From Thauera sp. K11 (lineage in GTDB: Bacteria; Pseudomonadota; Gammaproteobacteria; Burkholderiales; Rhodocyclaceae): a stretch of 64,000 nt of DNA. A program made the position numbers and the translations under genes. The notes beneath the pieces are model-generated. The model was not told where the DNA came from and did no database searches. It saw only the letters and a program-made list of their open reading frames with translations. The stretch covers positions 186,001 through 250,000 of the forward strand of contig NZ_CP023439.1 in the NCBI RefSeq assembly GCF_002354895.1, written 5' to 3'. Each line of letters starts with the position of its first letter. The stretch's first letter is position 1. Shown here in pieces: positions 9,210 through 18,367 of this stretch.

Positions 9210-9462
9210 GGCGGCGAGCATCGCTCAGGACATCGAGCAAATGCGTTGAACGAATCTCGTCCGAAGCTCGGTTAGGGACATGCAGGGATGCAACAGGTAG
9301 GCCATCGCAATGCCTTGGCGCTGGTAGTCGGTCAACTTCACGGCGGATGCAGTATCACTGCAGATGCAAGTAAACTATTCTTGTGCCATAACAGGATGGG
9401 AAATGTCGGCGCGCTTCACGTCGCCGACCGTTGCACGATTCACGACCTAGCGAGGTACGGCA

Positions 9463-11010
9463 ATGCGGCTTGCTCCCCCAACTCACGGGCCGATCCTGGG
9501 CCATACGACTTCCGATAAAACCCGTGTCTGGCTCAGAGGTGCGAGGGAGCATGATGCAGTGCTACGTTGGCAAACAAACGACTTGGAAACTCCGAACCAC
9601 GACGAGGGGTGGCGTTATGAACGGTTCGCCCTGCTCCCCGAACTCGACTGGGTGGGTGTGACCGAAATCGAATTTGAAGGGACGTCGCGTTACCTGCACA
9701 TCGAGGCCGGGCTCCTGCCTTCGGCGGTGGCAGATTCGACTACGTATGCCGGCCTCGACTGGGCGTCGTTAGGCGAAGGTTGCCGGGCGAGGCTCAAGTG
9801 CACGCCTGCCGCAGAAGGCGAGTTCTCCTTCTTTCTCGGTTCCTGCCGCCATCGCGGGTTCGGCCCCTGGCGCAGCGGTGATCAAGTATTCCAGACCATG
9901 CTCGACGAGCACCTGCGCAACGACTCCGCTTTCTTGATCCTGTGCGGAGATCAGGTCTATTGCGACCATCCGATCGGCAATCTCCTGCCTGTCCTCCCCG
10001 CGGTTCATGCCAATAGACCGCCTGAATCACTCGGCGGCTACTTTGGCAAGTATCGAAATGACTTTGCTTTGCCGAATTTTCGTAAGGTTCTGCGCACCTT
10101 GCCCGTTTATATGATTTTCGATGATCATGAGATCCGCGATAACTGGGCGGGATACAAGTACCGTGCGCGTGGCGCTTCCGGTCCCCACGAGAAATGGCCG
10201 AGAGATACACTCGAATGGGGGCTGCGCAGTTACCTCGCATATCAAGGAAGCCATTCGCCAGTGGTGTCGCCTTTTAGCAAGCGAAGGCTTGCGGAGCTGG
10301 CATCCGAGGATGATCTTGCCTCGCATCGCTGGTGGTATCGGTTCGACTGGGGTTGCGCACAGTTCATGGTCCTCGATACACGTAGTGACCGCACCGAGCC
10401 CGGTCCGCCAGATGCCGTGCTTCTGGGCGAAGAGCAGATGGCAGCGCTCAAGGAGTTCGTCTGTGAGGATACCGGTTGCTACAAGTTCGTGGTGTCCCCA
10501 GTGCCGATTGCGCCTGATACGGGCAGCAGCAGCCTCAAGCATGTCGACACTTGGCGAGCCTACCCAGAACAACGTCGAGAACTGCTGGATTTCATTGTAG
10601 AGAAGGCGCCGATCATTCCGGTTTTCCTATCGGGAGATCTGCATCTCTCACGTGTCGTATCCATCCGAAGCACGGAGATGCCAAGCCTGTACGTGCCGTG
10701 CGTGATGTCGAGCGCACTGAACTGGTTCATTTTTGGCGTTCAGGAGCGTGGAGGTCCACTGGGACATCTTACAGGGCATCTCGAGGACGGGCCATTGCCC
10801 TCCACCATCGATGAACTGAAGCTACGCCCGCGACAGCGCGAAGGGCCGTACTTCGTGACGAATGAAACCGAGGCGCTGCTCTATAACAACTTCGTTCATG
10901 TAAGCGTCAGCGCCGACCGTCTGAAGGTGAGGACCATTCGCGGCAATGCAAAAAAACAGGCAGGAACGTGGTCGTTCGAAATTCCCAGGGTAAGACTTGA
11001 AAACAAATAG
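9463..11010 (+). CDS. PhoD-like metallophosphatase
   Basis: Predicted phosphodiesterase/phosphatase of the alkaline phosphatase D family. The 515-residue protein opens with a fibronectin-like PhoD N-terminal domain (GPILGHTTSDKTRVWLRG), then the metallophosphatase core: LGSC cysteine region near residue 125, LCGDQVYCDH, FDDHEIRDNW and FLSGDLHLSRV, all matching PhoD metal-site motifs. Classical PhoD is Tat-exported, but no signal peptide is visible here, so a cytoplasmic role is likely. The ATG is preceded by GAGG. The next gene, a metallo-beta-lactamase-fold hydrolase, points the same way; the two may act together. The substrate is not predictable. Confidence 0.82.
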   Translation: MRLAPPTHGPILGHTTSDKTRVWLRGAREHDAVLRWQTNDLETPNHDEGWRYERFALLPELDWVGVTEIEFEGTSRYLHIEAGLLPSAVADSTTYAGLDWASLGEGCRARLKCTPAAEGEFSFFLGSCRHRGFGPWRSGDQVFQTMLDEHLRNDSAFLILCGDQVYCDHPIGNLLPVLPAVHANRPPESLGGYFGKYRNDFALPNFRKVLRTLPVYMIFDDHEIRDNWAGYKYRARGASGPHEKWPRDTLEWGLRSYLAYQGSHSPVVSPFSKRRLAELASEDDLASHRWWYRFDWGCAQFMVLDTRSDRTEPGPPDAVLLGEEQMAALKEFVCEDTGCYKFVVSPVPIAPDTGSSSLKHVDTWRAYPEQRRELLDFIVEKAPIIPVFLSGDLHLSRVVSIRSTEMPSLYVPCVMSSALNWFIFGVQERGGPLGHLTGHLEDGPLPSTIDELKLRPRQREGPYFVTNETEALLYNNFVHVSVSADRLKVRTIRGNAKKQAGTWSFEIPRVRLENK

Positions 11011-11175
11011 GGAAGTAAGGGGCGGTCGATGGCTCGCGAACTTCTCCATATACAACGCAGTTGGTTTTCATGCAATTATTTAACCTGCGAAGCAGGCTGC
11101 AGGGCGCCTAAGAATCAAGTGGTGTCATCAATGTGCATCCCCATATTGACGATATAAAGGCTAGAGGGTTTGGTC

Positions 11176-12159
11176 ATGGCTGCGGAGATGGCGATGCTGA
11201 TTGCCCTGCTGGGGGCGATGCACATGTTTGCATCGCCTTCGCTGGCACCCTACGACGAACTGATGCTCCCTGCGGCGGAGCCGGCACCGGCGGAACTACA
11301 CGCGCGTTTCTTCGGAGTCTCGACGATTCTATTTAGTGACGACGAGACATCGATCATGATTGATGGCTTCTTTTCCCGTCCAAGCATGCTGGAGTTGGCG
11401 ATACAGAGGATCAAACCGGATGGCGATAGAATTGCCCGTGCGCTCGATTTGGGAGATGTCGAGAAAGTGAATGCACTCTTGGTTGCGCATTCACATCATG
11501 ACCATGTGCTCGATTCGGCACGAGTGGCGCAAATCGTCGATGCAACTATCTTCGGCTCATCATCGACGAAGAGGATCGTCGAGGGGCAGGATCTCGATGG
11601 GGTTCGATTAGAGGAAGTCAAAGCGGGGGCACGCCGGATCTTCGGTCACTTTGAGATCGATTTCTTCGAGTCGCCACACTCGCCGGGGGTGGCACCGTCG
11701 GGACCGATAGAGGGGCAATTCCGTATGCCCGCCCGCGCCTGGGAATTCAAGGCGGGGGAGAGCTACGCTTATCGGTTGCGCCATCCGGACGGATACGTCC
11801 TTATCGTTCCAAGTGCGAATTTCTTGCGTGGCAATTTCTCGAACGTGTGTGCCGACGTGGTGTTCCTTGGTGTCGGAGGGCTTGGCAAGCAACGGAATGA
11901 ATTCGTGCAGGAATACTGGCGTGAGACGGTGGGCGCAACCGGTGCGAGAACCGTGATCCTGATTCATTGGGACGATTTCACCCGTCCTCTGGATGAGCCG
12001 CTGCGTGCCTTTCCCTATTTTGGCGATGACTTGGAGCGGACCATAGAGCGGCTCAAGGCGCTTGCGACGGCGGAGGGGAGAAATATCTATCTGATGCCGC
12101 CATTTGTGCCGGTGGCGCTGCGTCCGGTGGTCACGGCGCCGGCCTGCCCCAGATCCTAG
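11176..12159 (+). CDS. Metallo-beta-lactamase-fold hydrolase
   Basis: The roughly 327-residue protein has a hydrophobic N terminus (MAMLIALLGAMHMFA) that could be a signal or anchor, and the MBL core: HSHHDHVLD binuclear metal motif around residue 108, a later histidine in FFESPHSP and a C-terminal IHWDDF histidine. The sequence resembles UlaG/phospholipase-D-like MBL proteins more than lactamases. I chose the ATG at 11176 over the TTG at 11170 because AGAGGG lies 6 bases before it. It follows the PhoD-like gene after 165 bases on the same strand. Two metal-dependent phosphoester-type hydrolases in a row suggest a shared substrate, but that is inference. Confidence 0.75.
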   Translation: MAAEMAMLIALLGAMHMFASPSLAPYDELMLPAAEPAPAELHARFFGVSTILFSDDETSIMIDGFFSRPSMLELAIQRIKPDGDRIARALDLGDVEKVNALLVAHSHHDHVLDSARVAQIVDATIFGSSSTKRIVEGQDLDGVRLEEVKAGARRIFGHFEIDFFESPHSPGVAPSGPIEGQFRMPARAWEFKAGESYAYRLRHPDGYVLIVPSANFLRGNFSNVCADVVFLGVGGLGKQRNEFVQEYWRETVGATGARTVILIHWDDFTRPLDEPLRAFPYFGDDLERTIERLKALATAEGRNIYLMPPFVPVALRPVVTAPACPRS

Positions 12160-12878
12160 GTCTCCGTGCCGTAGACGGGAGCCGAAGCGTTGGATCAGGA
12201 CCTACAGGGTGTGGCGCTGTGGGTGAGTTCGCGACTCTCGGACTATGGTGGGGGAGGGTTTCATAAGGACTCCAAGGCCCACCACCCAGCAAGCCGTGCT
12301 CGCCGCGACGTCCCGGCAGCTCGATGCCGACCCAGAGTGACGAGGAAATCCAGGTCGCGGTAGTCGCGCTGGGTGAAGTGCTAGGCGTTGTCGATGCGTG
12401 CGAAGCGGTTGCGATATTGGCCGCTGGCGACGATCTGCAGCGGAAAGTTTTCGATGGCCTGCAGCACCGTGTAGGGGGAGCGTGCGGTTGCGGCGCCGAC
12501 GGCTTAGCCCACTCCGATGAGGTGTGCGTATTCCAATGATGCTGACCAGCTAGTCCAGCAATATGATCGCTCGAAAGGATGTTCCTCCTTCACGCATTCG
12601 GCTCCTATCGGTCAACACCAGCTTCTCACCCCAAGGGCGGAGCAGTCGTACCGGGGACTGTTCCAGTCAAATACCGGCCGCTCACGACTCTGCTATGGTC
12701 GCCGGCTCCTCAGTCTTGTGGACCTTCGTGCAGTCTCCGAGCAACTCTGACTGAAAAATATGCTTGCTGCAGGCACCCGGCGAATGTAACTCGGCGCGCG
12801 TTTTGCGGATCCGCAGGCGCCCCCGACACAACGAATCAGAAGCACTGAATCGTTGCGCTGATGCTGAAGAACTATTCT
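12160..12878. other. Gene-poor stretch, possible degraded coding remnant on the minus strand
   Basis: No intact gene. On the minus strand around 12330-12520 one frame reads like protein (for example SPYTVLQAIENFPLQIVASG) but meets an in-frame stop soon after and has no start. This looks like the decayed piece of a gene I cannot name. The rest shows nothing recognisable. Confidence 0.3.
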
Positions 12879-14597
12879 CTAAACGGCACTAGCCTTGCTC
12901 GCGTTCGGCACCAGCAGATTAGTGAATTCTTTGCTTCGAACCGCAACCTCACTACTCAATTTTGACTTCGCTAAAACGGAATCGAGCCGCTTGGTCGCGT
13001 CAGTAACAAAGTCTAGTAGGCGATTTCGATCATCAAAAGCCGTCAATGACGCCTCGCACTGGGCATTGAACTCTTTGCCGCTAAGCGCCTGAGTACGGAC
13101 GTTAGCACTCGTAATCAAGAGCATCAGATGAAACTTATAATCCTTATATTTCCGATCGATCCGCCTATTCTCGAATAGGTGACTAATGCGCTGAAATAGC
13201 AGAGAGCTGGTGTAATAACCAATTGGATCATGCTCTGCGACAAAAAGCTTCTCTCTATAGCTATCGAGAAGTTCGCCGTAGTATCGATGATTGCTATGTG
13301 GCTGCCGCAGAAACGTTGCAACATAAGCCTTAACCTGGGCGGCAAGCGTAATCACATGATTTGGCTTGATGGCCGGAAGATGCTGATATTGCTTCGATCT
13401 ACGCTCGTAATAGATCGGAAATGCTGATTTCTTAGTTCTAGAATTATAATATTCTTCCAGCTCTTTGTGGAACGGCCTCAGTGACTCAAAGGCTTCACGC
13501 TTAACCTCTGTTTGGCTGTTCGTCGCCTCAACAACCTCAGTAATAATATCAGGATCGTTTGTCTCAATTATCTTGACTGGGACATATGTTTGCTCCGACA
13601 GAATAGCACGCTGCTCGAAAACGATATTGCTAGTTTGACATCCATTAACAACCTGGAAGTCAGATAACTTCAGCTTGCTTCCAATTTGCTCGATTTGTTT
13701 TGATATTATAGTCACGCCATTATTGAGAAGGGCAAGTCTCGTCTGCTTTACCGGATTGGAGAGCGTTTCATGAATCTCACGATTGACAGCATTGTGGCCT
13801 TGAAAATCACGAACATTGTCATAGAAGAGGCTCTTTTGCAGATTCCCTTCGTCGTCACTTAGAAGCAAAACAAAATCCTTGGCACGAAGAGCGCCAAGAA
13901 AAGAACGAGTCACCCCATCCATCTCAGGCAGTGCTGTCTGATAGTCCAGACGAATTTCCTTAACCACTCGCCGCTGTAATTCTCGAAAAATGGATTTCAA
14001 TTTGTCTGCATCGATGAAGTGCAAGTCTTGATTGCTTAGCATCTTCCGCTGCCCAAGCTCTCTCAGTTCGCGTGCGGCTCTTCCTCGAATAGGATCCGGA
14101 TCCTTCCATTCACCGGTTGTTACAAAGTACATATTTAGTGACGGCAACTTGGTAAACTGAATAGAGAGCTCATACACCGCCTCCCTAATCCGCCGCAATT
14201 TCTGAATACTGTCGTTCTCCGGCATCGAAGGAGCTTCATCAAACAGACTCTTGACACCGAATAGAAACGTTCCAACTTGATCGCCCTTGAATTTGGACGA
14301 GGATTTTGACTGTATCAAATAAAAGTCAACATCCAGATAGCCATTCCGCTTTGCCACTTCGCGCACCTGTTCAGGTGTTGTTACGAAGATGCCATTGATG
14401 ATCACGGCAGCACCATCCAATCCGGCGTCATCGCCTCCACCTAAAGAAGCATCTTCGAAATCGAAATTGCGCGGATACTGCTTCGAGACAATGCAGAAGT
14501 TCACAAAGTGCTCGAACTTCTCGTCATCTTTAAGACTGGATATCTCGTATTGCTCGGCAAAACTATGCAGATAGGACTCTAGGACGGTGTCTTTCAT
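12879..14597 (-). CDS. AIPR-family abortive phage infection protein
   Basis: The 572-residue protein belongs to the AIPR (abortive infection phage resistance) family. The family's core is clear: LALLNNGVTIISKQIE followed by FQVVNGCQTSNIVFEQ, with an N-terminal part containing the DLDFY/DVDFYLIQSKSSSKF strand that resembles a PD-(D/E)XK-type nuclease (D ... Q-S-K). I start at the ATG at 14597 (MKDTVLES); an in-frame upstream start at 14639 would add 14 residues of weaker character. The gene is visibly AT-richer than everything around it, a sign of recent transfer. It stands alone, opposite in direction to its left neighbours, and probably has its own promoter. Confidence 0.85.
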   Translation of the reverse strand: MKDTVLESYLHSFAEQYEISSLKDDEKFEHFVNFCIVSKQYPRNFDFEDASLGGGDDAGLDGAAVIINGIFVTTPEQVREVAKRNGYLDVDFYLIQSKSSSKFKGDQVGTFLFGVKSLFDEAPSMPENDSIQKLRRIREAVYELSIQFTKLPSLNMYFVTTGEWKDPDPIRGRAARELRELGQRKMLSNQDLHFIDADKLKSIFRELQRRVVKEIRLDYQTALPEMDGVTRSFLGALRAKDFVLLLSDDEGNLQKSLFYDNVRDFQGHNAVNREIHETLSNPVKQTRLALLNNGVTIISKQIEQIGSKLKLSDFQVVNGCQTSNIVFEQRAILSEQTYVPVKIIETNDPDIITEVVEATNSQTEVKREAFESLRPFHKELEEYYNSRTKKSAFPIYYERRSKQYQHLPAIKPNHVITLAAQVKAYVATFLRQPHSNHRYYGELLDSYREKLFVAEHDPIGYYTSSLLFQRISHLFENRRIDRKYKDYKFHLMLLITSANVRTQALSGKEFNAQCEASLTAFDDRNRLLDFVTDATKRLDSVLAKSKLSSEVAVRSKEFTNLLVPNASKASAV

Positions 14598-15073
14598 CTC
14601 GGTCTCGGCGAACGGTAGGAGCCTCCGCCCAAGTAACACGGGGGCTACGGATTCTTGAAGTAAAGATGCACTGAGTATAGCTGCAAAACATCTGCATGCC
14701 GACTCCGGCGGAGCACCCGCCCGCGTCCTGAACTCGTGTTTGGAGCGCTCTAAGTCTCATTCAGTAGGGGCGACGAGAGAAAGTGACGGTGGCGGATCGA
14801 GGCTCAGGCCGGGCCTGTGAAAGGGTGTGTGCAACTAACACTCGGATGCCAGCGAAGGTCTGTCCGTGGATTGACGGCTACGAATGGCTGCTCGACCCAA
14901 AACTCTGCCAATGAGTCCGCCGAGACGTGGATGGCCGCAAAGGGTCGATTCCTGCTGGTCACGTTGCCGTACTGGGTGCTCACGAAGAAATGGACTGACC
15001 GGTCATGAATGACCGGAATATGCAAGACGATATAAGAGAGTCAGGCCGGTGATGGTTTGATGCAGTCTAAAAC
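14598..15073. other. Non-coding gap before the conjugation module
   Basis: Nothing coding is convincing here. A perfect inverted repeat CCGGTCAT-GA-ATGACCGG lies at 14999-15016; with no T-run it looks more like a protein-binding site than a terminator. The element's left functional border is probably within this stretch. Confidence 0.35.
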
Positions 15074-16870
15074 CTATGCATCTCCCAGCAGTTTCAAGTA
15101 CGGGTTGTTGGCGGGGGGCTCTGCGAAAATCTCCCTTGGCGAGTTGAGCAGATAGCCGTGTAGCCGCCTGGATTTGCGCGGACCCGTGACTTCGCAGGTC
15201 CAGATGTTCCGGCCGTCGCCCTTCCTGCGGTGCAGTTGCAGTTTCTCGAAGCGTTTCTGTATCCACTGCCAATCGGTCAGATTCTCCTGCTTGGCGAGGC
15301 GGGCGGTCTGCGGGTGTTCATGGGCGTAGCGCTGGAACACCCCTGGACTGACCAGGTAGGCCGTATCGGCCACGCTGTGCACCAGTGCCTTGGCGTCGTT
15401 GATGATGAGCCTGCGGCTCATGATGCTCTGTCGCAGCCAGGAGACGAAATGCTCGCCGGAAGGCGTCTCCGGCGTGCCTTCGTCGTCCGTGGCATGAAAT
15501 CGCGTGGCGGCAGATGGAGGGGGAGGTGCGTCTTCCGGAGACAGTACCGGCGGTGTGGCGACGATGGCCGGCGTCGTCAGCCGGACCTCCACGCCAGGTG
15601 CGGTCGGAGCGGCGTCGGGCATGCCGAACAGTTCCAGCAAGCTATCGACGCCGTCACCGGCCGGCGTTATCTGCGGTGGTGCTGGCACGAAAGCCGATTG
15701 CGGCACCGATGTGGTGGGCGTGTCGTTGTCGGGTTCTACCGTCACCGTGCCGGCAAACGGCGCCGGCCGCTCGGCGCTTTCCCAGATCAGTGCCGGGGCC
15801 AGGCGCAGCAGCGTGAAGGTATGGGACCAGCCCGTCTCGCTAGTGACGGTGGCTCGCCAGATCGCCTTGCCGCCGGGCGTGGGCTGGAGCATGCCGTGGT
15901 CCTGCAGCACGTTGAACACGGCCGTGTTGCTGGCCGGAATGCCGTCGATGCCCTGGGCCAGCAGGTGGGCGCGCAGCTTGTCGGAGACGGTCTTGCTCAC
16001 CAGCCACAGGGCATCCTGGGTCAGCCAGCCGTCCGAGGCTTGGGGCTGGTTGAGCTTCAGTTCTTCCTTGAGCAGGTAGCGCAGGCCTTCGAGCAGCTTG
16101 CGCTGCAGGGCATGCTTCGGCGCGGCCATCGCCCTGGCCGGATCGCCACCGAGTGCCTGGGCGACCGACGCGCGGTCGGCCTGAACGACCAGTTCGCCGA
16201 GCACGCCGGCGTGCTCGTACTGGCCCGCGAGCACATAGAGGAGGGCCGACCAGGCTTCGGCGTAGCCGCTGAGCCAGTCGAGGATCTCGCGGTCCAGCAG
16301 CCGATGGTAAAGCAGGCCGGAAGCTGCGCTGTGCAGGCGGTACGCGCGGTCCGGGCGATAGCGGAAGCGGTAGTGCTGCCGCAAGGGGCCGTGCCAGGGG
16401 TGCCAGGTGCTGCCGTCGGCCAGTTCGACGTGCAGGTCGACGGCGATCTTGCCGAGGTCGTGCAGCAGGGCGGCGTAGGCCGTGGCCGCAGTCCAGGCTT
16501 CGGACTGCGCAGCCTGATCCTCGGGCGTGGTGCCGGTGGGCAGCAGATACGACTGGCGCAGCTTCAAGGCGTAGGCGACGATTTCCAGTCCATGGTCCAG
16601 CATGCCCCCCGGATAGGCATGGTGGTGGCTCTCGGAGGCGGGGAACTGCTGGACCAGCTCGGCGTAGCGTTCCAGCGGGGTGAGGTAGAGTGCCGCGAAC
16701 TGCTGGCGCGACAGCGACGTGCGCTGCCAGATGTGTTCCAGCAGGTGCTGTCGGCGTGGTGTCGACAGCAGGGTGGCGGCCGATTCCGGGCGCAGCAGCC
16801 CTTTGCCGTTTTCCGCGGCATCCGGCAGCGCTGCCGCTGCGGTGCGTTTTCGTTGGAACAATGCAAGCAT
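15074..16870 (-). CDS. traI: MobH-family relaxase of a PFGI-1-type conjugative element
   Basis: Nicks DNA at oriT and leads the strand into the recipient. The 598-residue protein has the MobH/TraI_2 signature: SHHHAYPGGMLDHGLE at residues 81-95 and the HD-type metal motif HDLGK at 137-141, a proline-rich linker about 380-470 and a C-terminal winged-helix-like domain. The ATG at 16870 is the likely start; a GTG three codons earlier (16879) is possible and neither has a strong ribosome site. It is the last gene of the leftward transfer module, and a short direct repeat lies just upstream. Family length is normal. Confidence 0.9.
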   Translation of the reverse strand: MLALFQRKRTAAAALPDAAENGKGLLRPESAATLLSTPRRQHLLEHIWQRTSLSRQQFAALYLTPLERYAELVQQFPASESHHHAYPGGMLDHGLEIVAYALKLRQSYLLPTGTTPEDQAAQSEAWTAATAYAALLHDLGKIAVDLHVELADGSTWHPWHGPLRQHYRFRYRPDRAYRLHSAASGLLYHRLLDREILDWLSGYAEAWSALLYVLAGQYEHAGVLGELVVQADRASVAQALGGDPARAMAAPKHALQRKLLEGLRYLLKEELKLNQPQASDGWLTQDALWLVSKTVSDKLRAHLLAQGIDGIPASNTAVFNVLQDHGMLQPTPGGKAIWRATVTSETGWSHTFTLLRLAPALIWESAERPAPFAGTVTVEPDNDTPTTSVPQSAFVPAPPQITPAGDGVDSLLELFGMPDAAPTAPGVEVRLTTPAIVATPPVLSPEDAPPPPSAATRFHATDDEGTPETPSGEHFVSWLRQSIMSRRLIINDAKALVHSVADTAYLVSPGVFQRYAHEHPQTARLAKQENLTDWQWIQKRFEKLQLHRRKGDGRNIWTCEVTGPRKSRRLHGYLLNSPREIFAEPPANNPYLKLLGDA

Positions 16871-16924
16871 CGGTGGCACCGGAAGCTGTGGCAGGCGGGG
16901 AGCCTTTTCCTTTTCAGGGTCGGG

Positions 16925-16961
16925 CCTTTCCCCTTGGCCCCGTTCCCTTTCCCCTTGGCCC
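16925..16961 (+). repeat. 16-bp direct repeat upstream of the relaxase gene
   Basis: CCTTTCCCCTTGGCCC occurs at 16925-16940 and again at 16946-16961, a 21-base period, in a strand-biased pyrimidine-rich stretch. The roughly 310 bases between the relaxase and prlF hold no gene. Repeats beside a relaxase gene are a common setting for oriT, so this is a candidate region for it; nothing in the sequence proves it. Confidence 0.4.
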
Positions 16962-17138
16962 TTTCGCCTTTCGGAGCCTTCTGGATATAGGGCAAGCTCG
17001 GTGGTTCAGCGACGATCAAAGCGGAAGTGGCCGGTGCCGGATTGATCGCGGAAGGCTTCGTGTGTCTCACCTACGATAGCCGCACAGCTCGAAGGACCGT
17101 ACGCGATGCTTCCTCTGTCTCAAACTCACCTTGATGCG

Positions 17139-17156
17139 GTAAGGAATTTTCCTTAC
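17139..17156 (+). promoter_or_regulatory. Palindromic operator upstream of prlF-yhaV
   Basis: Perfect inverted repeat GTAAGGAA-TT-TTCCTTAC, 30 bases before the prlF start. PrlF/YhaV pairs are known to repress their own operon by binding an inverted repeat in the promoter, and this site is placed for that. Confidence 0.6.
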
Positions 17157-17186
17157 GATGCAGATGCTGCAGAAAGGGGTCCTGCC

Positions 17187-17507
17187 ATGCCCGAAATCCA
17201 CGAAATTGCGACCCTGACCTCCAAGGGCCAGATCACCTTGCCGAAGCCGATCCGCCAGGCGCTGGGGGTCGATGCCGGCGGCAAGGTTGTGTTCGAGCTG
17301 CGTGAGGACGGCCAGATCGTCGTCAGCCGTGCGGAGGCGGAGCATGAAGACCCGGCCATCGGCGCCTTTCTGGATCTGCTGGCGAAGGACATCGAAACCG
17401 GTCGCCACGTTCAGGGGCTGCCGGACGATCTGGCGCGGGCCATGCTGGCGCATGCTGGCCACGCCATCAGCTTGGATGAGGAGATCGACGGCGACGTGGT
17501 GATCTGA
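17187..17507 (+). CDS. prlF: PrlF-type antitoxin (AbrB fold)
   Basis: Antitoxin that neutralises the YhaV ribonuclease and represses the operon. The 106-residue protein has the AbrB swapped-hairpin DNA-binding domain at its N terminus (TLTSKGQITLPKPIRQALGV) and an acidic C-terminal tail (LDEEIDGDVVI) that would bind the toxin. A longer reading from 17106 exists, but the ATG at 17187 has a good AAAGGGG site and matches the family start. The stop codon overlaps the toxin start (TGATG), typical of coupled toxin-antitoxin pairs. It sits in a gap of the conjugation module, opposite in direction to the transfer genes. Confidence 0.9.
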   Translation: MPEIHEIATLTSKGQITLPKPIRQALGVDAGGKVVFELREDGQIVVSRAEAEHEDPAIGAFLDLLAKDIETGRHVQGLPDDLARAMLAHAGHAISLDEEIDGDVVI

Positions 17508-17926
17508 TGCAGCGGCACGGATGGACGCTGCTGTTCCACGATTGCGTGATCGAACAGTTGCAGAAGCTGCACGGGGCCGCCCAGCGCGCGGAGCAAAATG
17601 ATCCGGCGGGGTTCGAGTCGAACGCGAACGTCAAGCTCTTCAGGGCGCTGAGCCAGTTGATGCTGGAGATGGTGCCGGGCGATCCGTCACGGGACGAATA
17701 TCGCCAGGGCAACACCTTGGGCCCGGAATATCGCCACTGGCGGCGGGCGAAGATCGGAAGGCGGTTCCGGCTGTTCTTCCGTTACGACTCGAAGGCGAAG
17801 GTGATCATCTACGCTTGGGTCAACGACGAGCAGACGCTGCGGTCGTCGGGTAGCAAGTCCGATCCGTATGCGGTATTCGAGAAGATGCTGGGACGTGGCA
17901 ATCCCCCGAGGACTGGGCCGCCCTGA
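17507..17926 (+). CDS. yhaV: YhaV-type ribonuclease toxin
   Basis: RelE-superfamily endoribonuclease that inhibits translation when free of PrlF. The 139-residue protein carries the family's WTLLFHDCVIEQL start, the basic core YRHWRRAKIGRRFRLFFRYD and the C-terminal YAWVNDEQTLR block followed by DPYAVFEKML. Length and motifs are normal, so the toxin looks intact. Its ATG overlaps the antitoxin stop codon. Role here: most likely addiction, stabilising the conjugative element. Confidence 0.9.
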   Translation: MQRHGWTLLFHDCVIEQLQKLHGAAQRAEQNDPAGFESNANVKLFRALSQLMLEMVPGDPSRDEYRQGNTLGPEYRHWRRAKIGRRFRLFFRYDSKAKVIIYAWVNDEQTLRSSGSKSDPYAVFEKMLGRGNPPRTGPP

Positions 17927-17992
17927 TGGCAGCGAGCCAGGCCGATTGGCGCAGACGGGAGTAGGCAGGCAGACAGGTAGCAGGTGACGACG

Positions 17993-18367
17993 ATGGCCAC
18001 GAACAACCCTATCAGCAACGCAGAACGCTTCGGCCGCTGGCTCGGTCGCGGCTGGTACGCCTATGCGCGCGGTGAGCGGCGGGTGTCGGACTGGCTGGTC
18101 GTACAAGGCTTGCCCGCAGGTGCCGCGGTGGCGTTGCTATGGGTGGTGAAACTGGTCGTGCTGGGTATGCTGGCGTACGCCGCGTTCTGGCTGGCACTGC
18201 TGGTGGTGTTCGTTGTTGCTGCTGCCTGGGCCGCGGAACATGTCCTTGAAAAGGAAGAATATGGCGTCCTGAGGTACAAGACCGAGCAACAAGATCATCG
18301 GCAAAGTCTGTTCTACGATCCCATTAACTACAACGATGATCCCGATCCTCGATTCGATGATCACTGA
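17993..18367 (+). CDS. DUF3742 membrane protein of the conjugative element
   Basis: Small conserved protein of PFGI-1-type elements. About 124 residues: an N-terminal NAERFGRWLGRGWYAYARGE motif typical of DUF3742, then two hydrophobic segments at about 40-85, and a polar tail (HRQSLFYDPINYNDDPDPRF). I used the ATG at 17993; an in-frame GTG at 17984 adds three residues. It points toward the traG-like gene and overlaps its end by 7 bases, a tail-to-tail arrangement. Function unknown; in related elements it neighbours traG. Confidence 0.8.
   Translation: MATNNPISNAERFGRWLGRGWYAYARGERRVSDWLVVQGLPAGAAVALLWVVKLVVLGMLAYAAFWLALLVVFVVAAAWAAEHVLEKEEYGVLRYKTEQQDHRQSLFYDPINYNDDPDPRFDDH

Noticed and set aside
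14804..15025. Short readings on both strands before the relaxase gene
   Set aside because: Neither has a ribosome site or recognisable domain; the stretch is best left as non-coding.
15230..16990. A 586-codon open reading on the plus strand opposite the relaxase gene
   Set aside because: The relaxase has full MobH motifs; the reverse reading is low in recognisable structure and runs through the upstream repeat.
16564..17070. Minus-strand reading with K-G-K-G-N-G repeats
   Set aside because: The repeat comes from the 16-bp DNA repeat before the relaxase; the rest overlaps the relaxase in another frame.
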